A DNA stretch of 9,104 bases, taken from positions 1 to 9,104 of the forward strand of contig JAAZFA010000193.1 of assembly GCA_012511995.1 (NCBI GenBank), written 5' to 3'. Source of the stretch: Thermoproteota archaeon (lineage in GTDB: Archaea > Thermoproteota > Bathyarchaeia > Bathyarchaeales > Bathycorpusculaceae). Below, in pieces: positions 1 to 6,681 of the stretch. Made by a program: the position numbers and the translations under genes. Position 1 is the stretch's first letter. Each line of letters opens with the position of its first letter. The notes beneath the pieces were generated by a model. It was given only the letters and a program-made list of their open reading frames with translations, was not told the origin of the DNA and ran no database searches.

Positions 1-159
1 CTTATGACTCCTTACGATGTTGAACACAGAGTCGTTGTATTACCTCAGAATGAGGCTTTTCTATTTATGTTAGTCATAGCTGTTTCTGCTATAAGCGCTG
101 TGGGCACTGGCTTGCTTATTTATCATAAAAAATATCTAAGGAGAGTAAGACAAGCGTGA
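1..159 (+). CDS. C-terminal tail of a membrane-anchored surface protein (partial)
   Basis: Only the last 52 codons are in the window, read in frame 1 to a TGA at 157-159. They show a short extracellular stretch, then a hydrophobic helix (roughly codons 20-39, FLFMLVIAVSAISAV onward) and a basic tail (HKKYLRRVRQA). This is the same ending as the downstream genes: one membrane-spanning helix followed by a short positive cytoplasmic tail. Its stop overlaps the GTG start of the next gene by four bases (GTGA), so the two are very likely co-transcribed and translationally coupled. Nothing can be said of the main domain, which lies outside the window. Confidence 0.75.
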   Translation, partial: LMTPYDVEHRVVVLPQNEAFLFMLVIAVSAISAVGTGLLIYHKKYLRRVRQA

Positions 160-1508
160 GTAGAGTCTTATCGCTGCTCCTTGTGCTCGTCTTAGTTACA
201 TCAAGCATAGCTGTGGTTTTGCCTGTTAAAGCTGAGTCTAGAACGATTGTTGTCCCAGACGATTATCCGACTATATCCTCGGCTATGGAGAATGCTTTGG
301 CTGGAGACACTGTTCTTGTGAAGAAAGGAACCTACCAAGAACAAAGCTTGGAAATCAACAAATCAATATCACTAATCGCCGCAGACTCGTACCAAACAAC
401 CATAAATCTTAACCCTCCACTGGTCAAAACAGGGTACTTAAGAAACTGGATTTGGATTCCCGCTTCAGCCATAACAATTAATGCAAACGACGTTAAACTG
501 CAAGGCTTCGCCATAAACCTGCCAGACGATGACTATGGCGTCGGCAGCGGAATATATGCTAAAGGCGATAGGTTAACCTTTGTCAATAATGAAATAGCAA
601 ACCGTAGCGTCTATCTGCAGGGTTCTATGTTAAACATAACGGGGAATGCATTACCTGCCGCTCTTGAGGTCGTCGGTTCTAACCAAGTTGTCGCTGAGAA
701 TTTGATTAGAGATAACTTGAAAATTCAGGGGTCTTCTAATCTAATCTATGGCAATAAGATAACTAGCGATTACCCTTTTAGCGGTATTCGCCTTAATGGT
801 TCTTTCAACTACATAGTCGGCAACTCTTTTCCCTCAATGGAAATCGACGATTCCAAATCCAATTTTATCGTCGATAACTCCTTTGGTCGTTTGGCTCTAT
901 GGGAATTTGGGCATGGAGGTTGCTCAGACAGCGTAATTTCAAAGAACCGTGTTACTGGCAATGGCGGAGTCAATGACGGCATACATCTTTGGCTGGGTTC
1001 AAACAACACCTTTAGCGCTAACATAATCCGCAACTGTCAATACGGCTTGAGTATAGGTAGCAAGGCGACGCAAAATTCTGTGAACCTTAACAATTTCTAC
1101 AATAATACTGAGCAACATGTCACTTGTTCTAACTTGACTGAAAACCGATTCGATAACGGGGTTAAAGGTAACTACTACGATGATTACAAGGGAACGGACG
1201 GAAATGGCGATGGAGTTGGCGATTCCCCCTATGCAATCCAAGAAATCCATTGGGACGAGGAACTGCAAAGAGAAGTGACTGTGGTTTATTTCCAAGGCAA
1301 TTATCCACTTATGAACCCATTTGATATTGGTAGCGTAAGCATTCAACTGCCAGATTGGACTTCTGCAACATTAGATTCTTTATCTGAGCCTCAAACATCA
1401 GAACCTTTCCCAATAACATTAATCCTGCTTTCTACGATTACAGCAGCTTTAGTGGGGCTGGGTTTGTTTGTTTTCTTAAGGAAATTTCAGAGGGATAAGA
1501 AGCCATGA
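156..1508 (+). CDS. NosD-like right-handed beta-helix surface protein, C-terminally anchored
   Basis: A 450-residue exported protein. Residues 1-26 are a signal peptide ending VKA. Residues 29-85 match the conserved opening of NosD/CASH-type beta-helix proteins: TIVVPDDYPTI, a GDTVLVKKGTY turn and an INKSISLIA strand. Short repeating N-rich strands (GSNQVVAENLI, GSSNLIYGN, GSNNTF) then build the helix to about residue 335. GNYYDDYKG (338-346) and an Asp-rich DGNGDGVGD (348-356), which resembles a calcium-binding loop, close it. Residues 415-450 hold SEPFP, one membrane helix and a basic tail. Such folds usually bind or process polysaccharides; no catalytic residues can be assigned, so the role at the cell surface is inferred. 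The GTG start overlaps the preceding stop and has AAGGAG at 138-143. It is a paralogue of the protein at 4286-5701. Confidence 0.9.
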   Translation: MSRVLSLLLVLVLVTSSIAVVLPVKAESRTIVVPDDYPTISSAMENALAGDTVLVKKGTYQEQSLEINKSISLIAADSYQTTINLNPPLVKTGYLRNWIWIPASAITINANDVKLQGFAINLPDDDYGVGSGIYAKGDRLTFVNNEIANRSVYLQGSMLNITGNALPAALEVVGSNQVVAENLIRDNLKIQGSSNLIYGNKITSDYPFSGIRLNGSFNYIVGNSFPSMEIDDSKSNFIVDNSFGRLALWEFGHGGCSDSVISKNRVTGNGGVNDGIHLWLGSNNTFSANIIRNCQYGLSIGSKATQNSVNLNNFYNNTEQHVTCSNLTENRFDNGVKGNYYDDYKGTDGNGDGVGDSPYAIQEIHWDEELQREVTVVYFQGNYPLMNPFDIGSVSIQLPDWTSATLDSLSEPQTSEPFPITLILLSTITAALVGLGLFVFLRKFQRDKKP

Positions 1509-2227
1509 AGAAGAATGCGTTAGCACTAACTCTCATATTATGTCTTCTATGCTTATTCGCAATCTTTGTCAACACTGCCATGGCTAACCCCGCACCACTA
1601 TTTACTTTCCCCACTGAACCCATCACGACTCAGCCCACAATAATTGTGACTTCTCCAGTTCTAAATCAAACCTATGCTTCAACCGAAATGCTATTAGCCC
1701 TTACCGTAATCAAGCCAGACACATGGTTTGCTTTCGATGCATTCAGCCATGAAGACCATTCGCCGGGAACTCAAACCTTTGTCAACATAACCTCTGTTTA
1801 TTATGTGATAGATGATTGTGAACGCCAAACTATTCCAGTGCATGACATAACTTCTCTTTTTGATACCGCTCCAACGTTAACTTTAAACCTATCAACTGTA
1901 CTTCCGCTGGCAACAGGCACCCACAACATTAAGGTAGGTCTTGAAGCGGATAGCTACTATGTTGTCAAGTATACCTATAACTTGTCTGATGCCCTTTCAA
2001 GCATTAAACTATCTGCAGAATCAACCCCAGTCAATTTCAAAATAGCTGCCCGAAATGAACCCCGATTTGACTCCAATTCAACCGTAATAATAGCACCTGA
2101 GAACCAACCAGCAGAGCCATTTCCAACAACATGGTTGATGTTAACCGTAGGAGTGGCTGCGGTAGCTTGCATAGGCGTTGTTGTTTATTTAAAGAAGCGT
2201 AATCATGCTGCAAAGGTGACTGTTTAA
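1505..2227 (+). CDS. small secreted Ig-like surface protein, C-terminally anchored
   Basis: A 240-residue protein of unrecognised family. Residues 1-27 are a signal peptide ending TAMA before NPAP. Residues 42-180 look like a beta-sandwich: a TIIVTSPVLNQTY opening, an aromatic central strand, and the ATGTHNIKV stretch (136-144) typical of the last strands of archaeal and bacterial Ig-like domains. Several N-x-S/T sites (54, 94, 128, 159, 191) could be glycosylated. Residues 204-207 are EPFP, followed by a membrane helix (about 209-229) and a KKRNH basic tail. The ATG overlaps the upstream stop (ATGA), with a GAGGG about ten bases upstream, so it is a middle gene of the operon. Function is unknown; a structural or adhesive surface role with its NosD and Kelch neighbours is an inference from location alone. 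Confidence 0.85.
   Translation: MKKNALALTLILCLLCLFAIFVNTAMANPAPLFTFPTEPITTQPTIIVTSPVLNQTYASTEMLLALTVIKPDTWFAFDAFSHEDHSPGTQTFVNITSVYYVIDDCERQTIPVHDITSLFDTAPTLTLNLSTVLPLATGTHNIKVGLEADSYYVVKYTYNLSDALSSIKLSAESTPVNFKIAARNEPRFDSNSTVIIAPENQPAEPFPTTWLMLTVGVAAVACIGVVVYLKKRNHAAKVTV
2213..2219 (+). promoter_or_regulatory. Strong Shine-Dalgarno (AAGGTGA) for the Kelch gene
   Basis: AAGGTGA lies seven bases before the ATG at 2227 and matches the archaeal 16S tail complement well. It sits inside the last codons of the previous gene, whose TAA overlaps the ATG by one base. It fixes the start of the Kelch gene and supports translational coupling. Confidence 0.75.
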
Positions 2228-3414
2228 TGAGAAAAGGCGTTGTTCTTCTTGCTGTTATTGGCTTAGTAGTTGCTTGTATTGTCATGGTTCAGCCTGTGAG
2301 TGCTTTGGAGAATTCTTGGTTGCCAAGACCGCCGATGCTTGAATCTGCAAGTAAGGCTGTTGCTGTTGATGGGAAGATTTACGCTGTAGGCTCAATACCT
2401 CAAGAGTACGACCCCATAGCGTTAACATGGACAAAGAAAGCCTCGATACCAAATTTACCAAATTCTGTGAGCGGAGGCATAGCTGCCTACCAAAACAAAA
2501 TCTACCTTATAGGCGACACCTACAACGAGATGTACGACATAGCGACAAATACTTGGGCAAGCAAAACAGCAATGCCTACAGCGAGAATAGGCATGCAAGC
2601 AAACGTTGTAGGTGACAAAATCTACCTGATAGGCGGAATATCAGACGCTGAAACAGGAACAATTTTAGATGTCAATGAAGCTTATGACCCAGCCACTGAT
2701 ACCTGGACTACAAAAGAGCCCCTCCCAACTCCCGTTTACCTCTACGCCTCAGCGGTAGTAGACAATAAAATATACATAATTGGCGGCAGCGCCGAGCCTC
2801 CGAACGTTGTTTTGGATTTAGTCCAAATATATGATACTGAAAACGATAGCTGGACCACTGGAACATCCATACCGACATCGATAAGATATGCCTCAGCCGC
2901 TGCAACCACCGGACTATTTGCGCCACAACGAATCTACGTTATCGGCGGACTTCAAAACAGCTATGGCTTGAACATAACTCAAGTTTATAACCCGCAAACT
3001 GATAGTTGGACAGCTGGCGCTTCGATGCCTACAGCTCGTTATAACTTAGGCTTGGCAGTGGTAAATGATACCATTTACGCCATGGGCGGCGTACTGTTGC
3101 CTCCGTATGCTTTTCCAAAAGAGCCACTAACTACAAACGAGGTATACCTGCCTTTAGGCTATGAAGGTCCAACTCTGCCTTACTGGCAGCCTCCAGCCTC
3201 ACCATCGCCTTCACCGACAGCCGCTCCAACACTAGCTCCGACAAACACAGCGATACTAAATCCATCACCCTCAACCTCAGAAGAGCCAACCGAAACAACG
3301 TTGCCACCGCAAGAACCTTTCCAAGCTACCATAATAGCTGTTTTAGTGGCTGCACTAATTATCGGTGGTTTAGGTCTCTTTATCTACTTTAGAAAACGCA
3401 GGTCATCAAGATAA
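2227..3414 (+). CDS. Six-bladed Kelch propeller surface protein, C-terminally anchored
   Basis: A 395-residue exported protein. Residues 1-26 are a signal peptide ending VSA. Kelch repeats follow, with the K-IY-x-IGG strand at about 50, 91, 131, 181, 236 and 283, each trailed by a Y...W strand (Trp 68, 110, 160, 209, 261). The sixth repeat has no Trp of its own; Trp31 in ENSWLPRPP, before the first repeat, most likely supplies that strand and closes the ring, giving a complete six-blade propeller. Residues 322-360 are a Pro/Ser/Thr-rich stalk, then EPFQ (363-366), a membrane helix (about 367-388) and an RKRRSSR tail. The propeller is therefore held off the membrane on a stalk, which suits ligand or protein binding. 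Propellers of this type also occur in sialidase-like and oxidase folds, but no catalytic residues are evident. Last gene of the operon. Confidence 0.93.
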   Translation: MRKGVVLLAVIGLVVACIVMVQPVSALENSWLPRPPMLESASKAVAVDGKIYAVGSIPQEYDPIALTWTKKASIPNLPNSVSGGIAAYQNKIYLIGDTYNEMYDIATNTWASKTAMPTARIGMQANVVGDKIYLIGGISDAETGTILDVNEAYDPATDTWTTKEPLPTPVYLYASAVVDNKIYIIGGSAEPPNVVLDLVQIYDTENDSWTTGTSIPTSIRYASAAATTGLFAPQRIYVIGGLQNSYGLNITQVYNPQTDSWTAGASMPTARYNLGLAVVNDTIYAMGGVLLPPYAFPKEPLTTNEVYLPLGYEGPTLPYWQPPASPSPSPTAAPTLAPTNTAILNPSPSTSEEPTETTLPPQEPFQATIIAVLVAALIIGGLGLFIYFRKRRSSR

Positions 3415-3432
3415 GAGCCTGCAAGAATAGGT

Positions 3433-3467
3433 TTAGCAATAGCGCTAATCCGTCCACTAACTTTTTT
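3433..3467 (+). terminator. Probable end of the surface-protein operon (weak hairpin plus T-run)
   Basis: TTAGC (3433-3437) and GCTAA (3444-3448) form a 5-bp stem with a six-base loop, and six T follow at 3462-3467, about 50 bases after the Kelch stop. A T-run alone is enough for many archaeal terminators; the hairpin is too weak to be sure of. The T-run sits at the very end of the convergent gene, so the two units finish almost back to back. Confidence 0.45.
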
Positions 3468-4245
3468 AAGTGCCTGTTTTACCAGAGTATTTGACAGGTC
3501 CAGCTTCGTCTACTTTATCCTGCAGGTTCTCAGCCTCTTTTTGAGCGGTGTCTTTTGACTTCATCACGTTTATTGTCTGTTTTACTTTCGCTTTGTCCTC
3601 TGTCAAGGGCAAGGTGGGTTTGCGAGAGAATACTGTGTAGTGGAAGGCTGTGTAGGAGATGGCTGTTTTTATCCAGAACATCACTACTCCACCCAACAGC
3701 GCCACAGAAGCACCTATAGCAAAGGACACACCAAGCGACCGATAAAGCTCACTTGTGATGATTTGACCATATCCAAGGAATGCGAATCCTTGCGCTTCAA
3801 CGTTACCTGAAATGGAGCGGACGATTACAACTTTGTCAAGCGGAATAAGCTGCCCCAAAGATCCAAACACAAACAGCAAAGCTATAACCTCAAAACCCCA
3901 TGCCAAAAACGAAAGCAACATAGGCTTAAAGAGCACACGCGGATTCTTCAGCAGTATCGCCATCCCATCATGGTAATCTCCTAAGGCATTATCCACTTTC
4001 GCCTCAAGCGCACCGAGGTGCCATCGCTTTTTGCCTATGCGGGAGAGAAATCGGAATAGGGCGGCAACAATTTTCTTTGCACTTTCTGGCTTAAAACTTG
4101 CCGTAAGCAGTATAACCAAGGGCAAGGTTAAGAGTAGCATTATACCTCCCAGCGTTATTAGCAGGGTGCCCTCGAAAGTGTAGTTTAGCAATAACAGGAT
4201 TATGCCTAAAACCATGTTGCCGAGGTTGAATATGGCTTCATACAT
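3466..4245 (-). CDS. Flippase-like (LPG synthase TM family, UPF0104-type) protein, N-terminally truncated
   Basis: A 259-residue integral membrane protein. Hydrophobic segments lie at about 8-22, 27-49, 108-134 and 175-205, with a charged loop at 51-105 and a lysine/glutamate-rich tail after 210. The order matches the C-terminal two thirds of the lysylphosphatidylglycerol synthase transmembrane family: an ERIFD-like helix start (YEAIFNLGN), then L-SFLAWGFEVIAL (110-123), then a glycine-rich loop and GQIITSELYRSLGV (160-173), where the family has GGLGVREA-like sequence. Family members usually have about 110 more residues at the front, with the first helices and a G-E-x-x-R-like motif; these are absent. 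Only three more sense codons precede the ATG before a stop at 4255-4257, and no ribosome binding site is visible. It lies 40 bases after the NosD-like gene. It is probably a gene remnant, though a shortened working protein cannot be excluded. Confidence 0.7.
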   Translation of the reverse strand: MYEAIFNLGNMVLGIILLLLNYTFEGTLLITLGGIMLLLTLPLVILLTASFKPESAKKIVAALFRFLSRIGKKRWHLGALEAKVDNALGDYHDGMAILLKNPRVLFKPMLLSFLAWGFEVIALLFVFGSLGQLIPLDKVVIVRSISGNVEAQGFAFLGYGQIITSELYRSLGVSFAIGASVALLGGVVMFWIKTAISYTAFHYTVFSRKPTLPLTEDKAKVKQTINVMKSKDTAQKEAENLQDKVDEAGPVKYSGKTGT

Positions 4246-4285
4246 GTGGCTTGATCAGAGAAAAGTTGATTTGTTTTCGGAGATA

Positions 4286-5701
4286 CTATAACCTTGACTT
4301 GTTGATAGTCGATTTTTTAGTCTTAACCAAATAAACAAATGCCCCCGCAACGGCGACACTAACCGATGCAGCAATAATTATTATCCATACCGTTGAGAAT
4401 GGGGCCGGAGGTTGTGGTAAATTAAAAACAGGTAACTCATCCAAAATAGAGCTATCAGTTATCCACTCAGGTAAATCTACCTTAACGCTATTAATATCGA
4501 ACGGCGTAATGAGTGGATAATGATCGATCAGAGTTACATTGGCAATATCAAAGCTTGCGATATTTTCGTAATTGAGGGGGTCTGTAGAGTCTATAACATA
4601 AGGTGTGTCACCTATGCCGTCAAAGGTATAATCGTCTCCTTTGTAGTCACTCCAGTAGTTTCCTTCTTTACCGTTGTCTAAATAGTTGGGTCCTTTCACG
4701 CCTGCCCAGACCGTGAATGTTTTTTCACTTAAGGGTAATGCATCATTTGGTACAAAGTCGAAATAATTGTGATAAAAAGTATTGGTAGCTGCATCGTTGA
4801 CACGGTTGCCTAAAACAAGCCCCTGTAAATAATTTGCATCAAAAATATTATAATTGCCCACGACTGCAAGATTGCCGTTTACTTGATTGCCAAAGAACAA
4901 ATTTGATGAACCATTAATACTTATGCTACCGTTAACGACACTGTTTTTTGCAATTATGTTTTTATCGCCAGCCATTAAGATACCTTTACTGCTCATGTTA
5001 GTTATGGAATTTGCAATGATATAATTATTGGACCCCTCTATGGAGCATCCGCCATTTTCTCCAGACAGTTCGTTAGCTATAATAGTGTTGTTTGTTCCTA
5101 TGCAAGAAAGAATAAACTCGCCTTCACTGATTCCGCCATTTAAGGTGTTTTGCAGAATAACCTGATTCAGACCTCTAAGACTGATTGATTTAACCATGTT
5201 CTTTACAATTTGCGCTTCGTTTCCATTTCCTACTATACTTGTACTGACTATGTTATCGGTAATTCGGGTATTATCTCCCGATACTGAAATAGCGCCGCCA
5301 TTTCCAAGTAAAGTACTGGCGCGATCACTTCTAATCGTTAGGCAACTAAGATTAACATTATTGGCTCTGATATTTAGAGCATCTAAATAACCCATGAACG
5401 AATAAGTAAAGACACTCATAGGAACTAACGGAGGGTGTAGGTTTATTATCGTTTTTTCGGGGTCTTCACCTATTAGTGAGATAGCTTTGTTGATTACTAA
5501 CGTCTGATTTAGGGGTGCTTCGTATATACCTATCTTGAAAAATATTGTATCTCCATCATCGGCTGAGTTTATTGCATCTTGGATTGAGGCGTATTGATCA
5601 GGAACAACAAGTGTTCTGTTTTCAGCATTAACAGGTACAAAAAAAGCCATACTTGCCATTAATAGAAATGGAACAAGCACTAAAGGGATATGTTTACTCA
5701 T
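4286..5701 (-). CDS. NosD-like right-handed beta-helix surface protein, C-terminally anchored (second copy)
   Basis: I choose the ATG at 5701 (471 residues). A TTG nine codons earlier (5728) has no ribosome binding site at a workable distance and lies within about ten bases of the likely TATA box; residues from the ATG form a clean signal peptide (1-26, ending VNA). The mature protein opens with NRTLVVPDQYASIQDAI, a GDTIFFKIGIYE turn and an INKAISLIGE strand, as in NosD/CASH-domain proteins. A beta-helix with many N-x-I/T ladder residues (about 105-315) follows, then GNYWSDYKG (347-355) and an Asp-rich DGIGD (361-365). It ends with PAPFS (432-436), one membrane helix (about 437-459) and a KTKK-rich tail. 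It shares domain order with the protein at 156-1508 and is its paralogue. Likely a surface-attached carbohydrate-interacting protein; the substrate is unknown. Confidence 0.9.
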   Translation of the reverse strand: MSKHIPLVLVPFLLMASMAFFVPVNAENRTLVVPDQYASIQDAINSADDGDTIFFKIGIYEAPLNQTLVINKAISLIGEDPEKTIINLHPPLVPMSVFTYSFMGYLDALNIRANNVNLSCLTIRSDRASTLLGNGGAISVSGDNTRITDNIVSTSIVGNGNEAQIVKNMVKSISLRGLNQVILQNTLNGGISEGEFILSCIGTNNTIIANELSGENGGCSIEGSNNYIIANSITNMSSKGILMAGDKNIIAKNSVVNGSISINGSSNLFFGNQVNGNLAVVGNYNIFDANYLQGLVLGNRVNDAATNTFYHNYFDFVPNDALPLSEKTFTVWAGVKGPNYLDNGKEGNYWSDYKGDDYTFDGIGDTPYVIDSTDPLNYENIASFDIANVTLIDHYPLITPFDINSVKVDLPEWITDSSILDELPVFNLPQPPAPFSTVWIIIIAASVSVAVAGAFVYLVKTKKSTINKSRL

Positions 5702-5735
5702 GCTCAGCCCAATGTTTATCTCTAGCAACCCTTTG

Positions 5736-5743
5736 TAATTTAA
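5736..5743 (-). promoter_or_regulatory. Candidate archaeal TATA box for the NosD-like gene
   Basis: On the minus strand TTAAATTA lies about 35 bases before the ATG at 5701. Transcription starting about 25 bases downstream of the box would give a leader of only 12-15 bases, which fits the absence of a clear Shine-Dalgarno. This also argues against the upstream TTG start. Confidence 0.45.
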
Positions 5744-5882
5744 GGGTTCTTGAAAATTCTCGTTAACAAAATCTCAAACTAACTGTCCTAATTTATGTAC
5801 AAATTATCCTCTCCTAAATACTTGGCTGTTTTTTTACTAAGAAAAATGGACAAAATTTGCAAACTATGCTTCACAAATAGTC

Positions 5883-5892
5883 TTAAAAAATA
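5883..5892 (+). promoter_or_regulatory. Candidate archaeal TATA box for the secreted PepSY/peptidase-like gene
   Basis: TTAAAAAATA lies about 70 bases before the ATG at 5962, in a very A/T-rich stretch. A start about 25 bases downstream would leave a leader of about 50 bases ending in the strong GGAGGT site. ATAATAAG just downstream is an alternative box. The rest of the 5702-5961 gap shows no other feature. Confidence 0.4.
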
Positions 5893-5948
5893 TCGATATA
5901 ATAAGTTATCACTTGAAGGGCAGACAATAGCTCTTCAAATTAAAATTT

Positions 5949-5954
5949 GGAGGT
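5949..5954 (+). promoter_or_regulatory. Shine-Dalgarno GGAGGT fixing the start at 5962
   Basis: GGAGGT lies seven bases before ATG 5962. The in-frame TTG at 5947 would put this site inside the coding sequence, so ATG 5962 is the real start. It gives a proper signal peptide with two lysines at its front (MSKKLF). Confidence 0.8.
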
Positions 5955-5961
5955 TAAGAAA

Positions 5962-6681
5962 ATGTCTAAAAAACTTTTCACAACTATTTTCTTTTCGGTA
6001 CTACTGCTTTCAAGCGTTTGTATATCGCTCATACCAAGCACTCATGCGGAAGTGGTAACCCCTCAGAACCATGAAATCTCAAGGTTAAACACTATAGTCG
6101 GTCTTGATACAACCAAGTATACAACTACAGTGCAGAACTATCCTCAGGATTTCTATTTGGATGTTATTCCCCAAGATAACATACATTGTTACGCTGAGTC
6201 TGATAATAGTGAAGTAGAAATGCTCTATACTTTTGCAAACGGAAATCTGCGAATGATTCATGTCCTTGAAAATAAAGGAACGCAACATATGACTGACTCA
6301 GTTGCTAATGACTTTGAAAGTGCCAAGACATTCATTAGTAACTATCAAAGCTACACAGGAAACTCATTTTATGGCGAAATAAAATCAATGCTTAACAATT
6401 TGACTATTGGGAAGAACTCTACAATAATATCAGAAAACGTAAAACTTGAAGTAACCACCTCTAACGAAGACACAACATTTCAGTGGACATATACATTTAA
6501 CGGTATTGAGGCACCGACAAAATGTATAGCCTTACGGTATACCGATGGCTTCTTAAAATACTTCATTGACAATTGGAGCCTCTATAAAATTGGTAGTACA
6601 ACCATCAATCTCAGAAAAAGAAGCCATAAACATAGCACAAGAACGCTCAAAGAATTTCTCATGGACAGTAGGATCCGATAG
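5962..6681 (+). CDS. 5' fragment of the broken gene: signal peptide and N-terminal extracellular domain
   Basis: Starts at ATG 5962 behind GGAGGT. Residues 1-29 are a signal peptide ending THA. Residues 30-210 are a polar, N-glycosylatable domain of unrecognised family, with conserved-looking ends YTFNGIEAP and LRYTDGFLKYFIDNWSLYKIG. True coding sequence probably stops at about residue 217 (TTINL, 6601-6612). The following RKRSHKHSTRTLKE stretch to the TAG at 6679-6681 is basic and unlike the rest, as expected after a frame loss. The segment itself looks intact and well expressed. This type of domain, in front of a PepSY-like module, is probably a secreted binding or inhibitory region; this is inference. 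Confidence 0.7.
   Translation: MSKKLFTTIFFSVLLLSSVCISLIPSTHAEVVTPQNHEISRLNTIVGLDTTKYTTTVQNYPQDFYLDVIPQDNIHCYAESDNSEVEMLYTFANGNLRMIHVLENKGTQHMTDSVANDFESAKTFISNYQSYTGNSFYGEIKSMLNNLTIGKNSTIISENVKLEVTTSNEDTTFQWTYTFNGIEAPTKCIALRYTDGFLKYFIDNWSLYKIGSTTINLRKRSHKHSTRTLKEFLMDSRIR

Noticed and set aside
809..1346. Minus-strand open frames of 74 and 115 codons inside the first NosD-like gene
   Set aside because: They are antisense to a clear coding sequence and lack ribosome sites and family-like features.
156..1508. Calling the beta-helix proteins true NosD copper-insertion factors
   Set aside because: No nitrous oxide reductase genes are nearby and the similarity is to the general CASH/NosD beta-helix, which is widespread on archaeal surfaces.
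3230..3300. Pro/Ser/Thr-rich repeat in the Kelch gene as a DNA repeat or mobile element trace
   Set aside because: It is in frame and typical of a stalk linking an extracellular domain to its anchor; no flanking repeats were seen.
5702..5728. Nine extra N-terminal residues for the minus-strand NosD-like protein from TTG 5728
   Set aside because: The ATG at 5701 gives a clean signal peptide, and the likely transcription start lies downstream of the TTG.
5795..6058. 87-codon + strand open frame starting in the divergent intergenic region
   Set aside because: It overlaps the well-supported signal peptide start at 5962 in another frame, has no ribosome binding site, and its composition is that of A/T-rich intergenic DNA.
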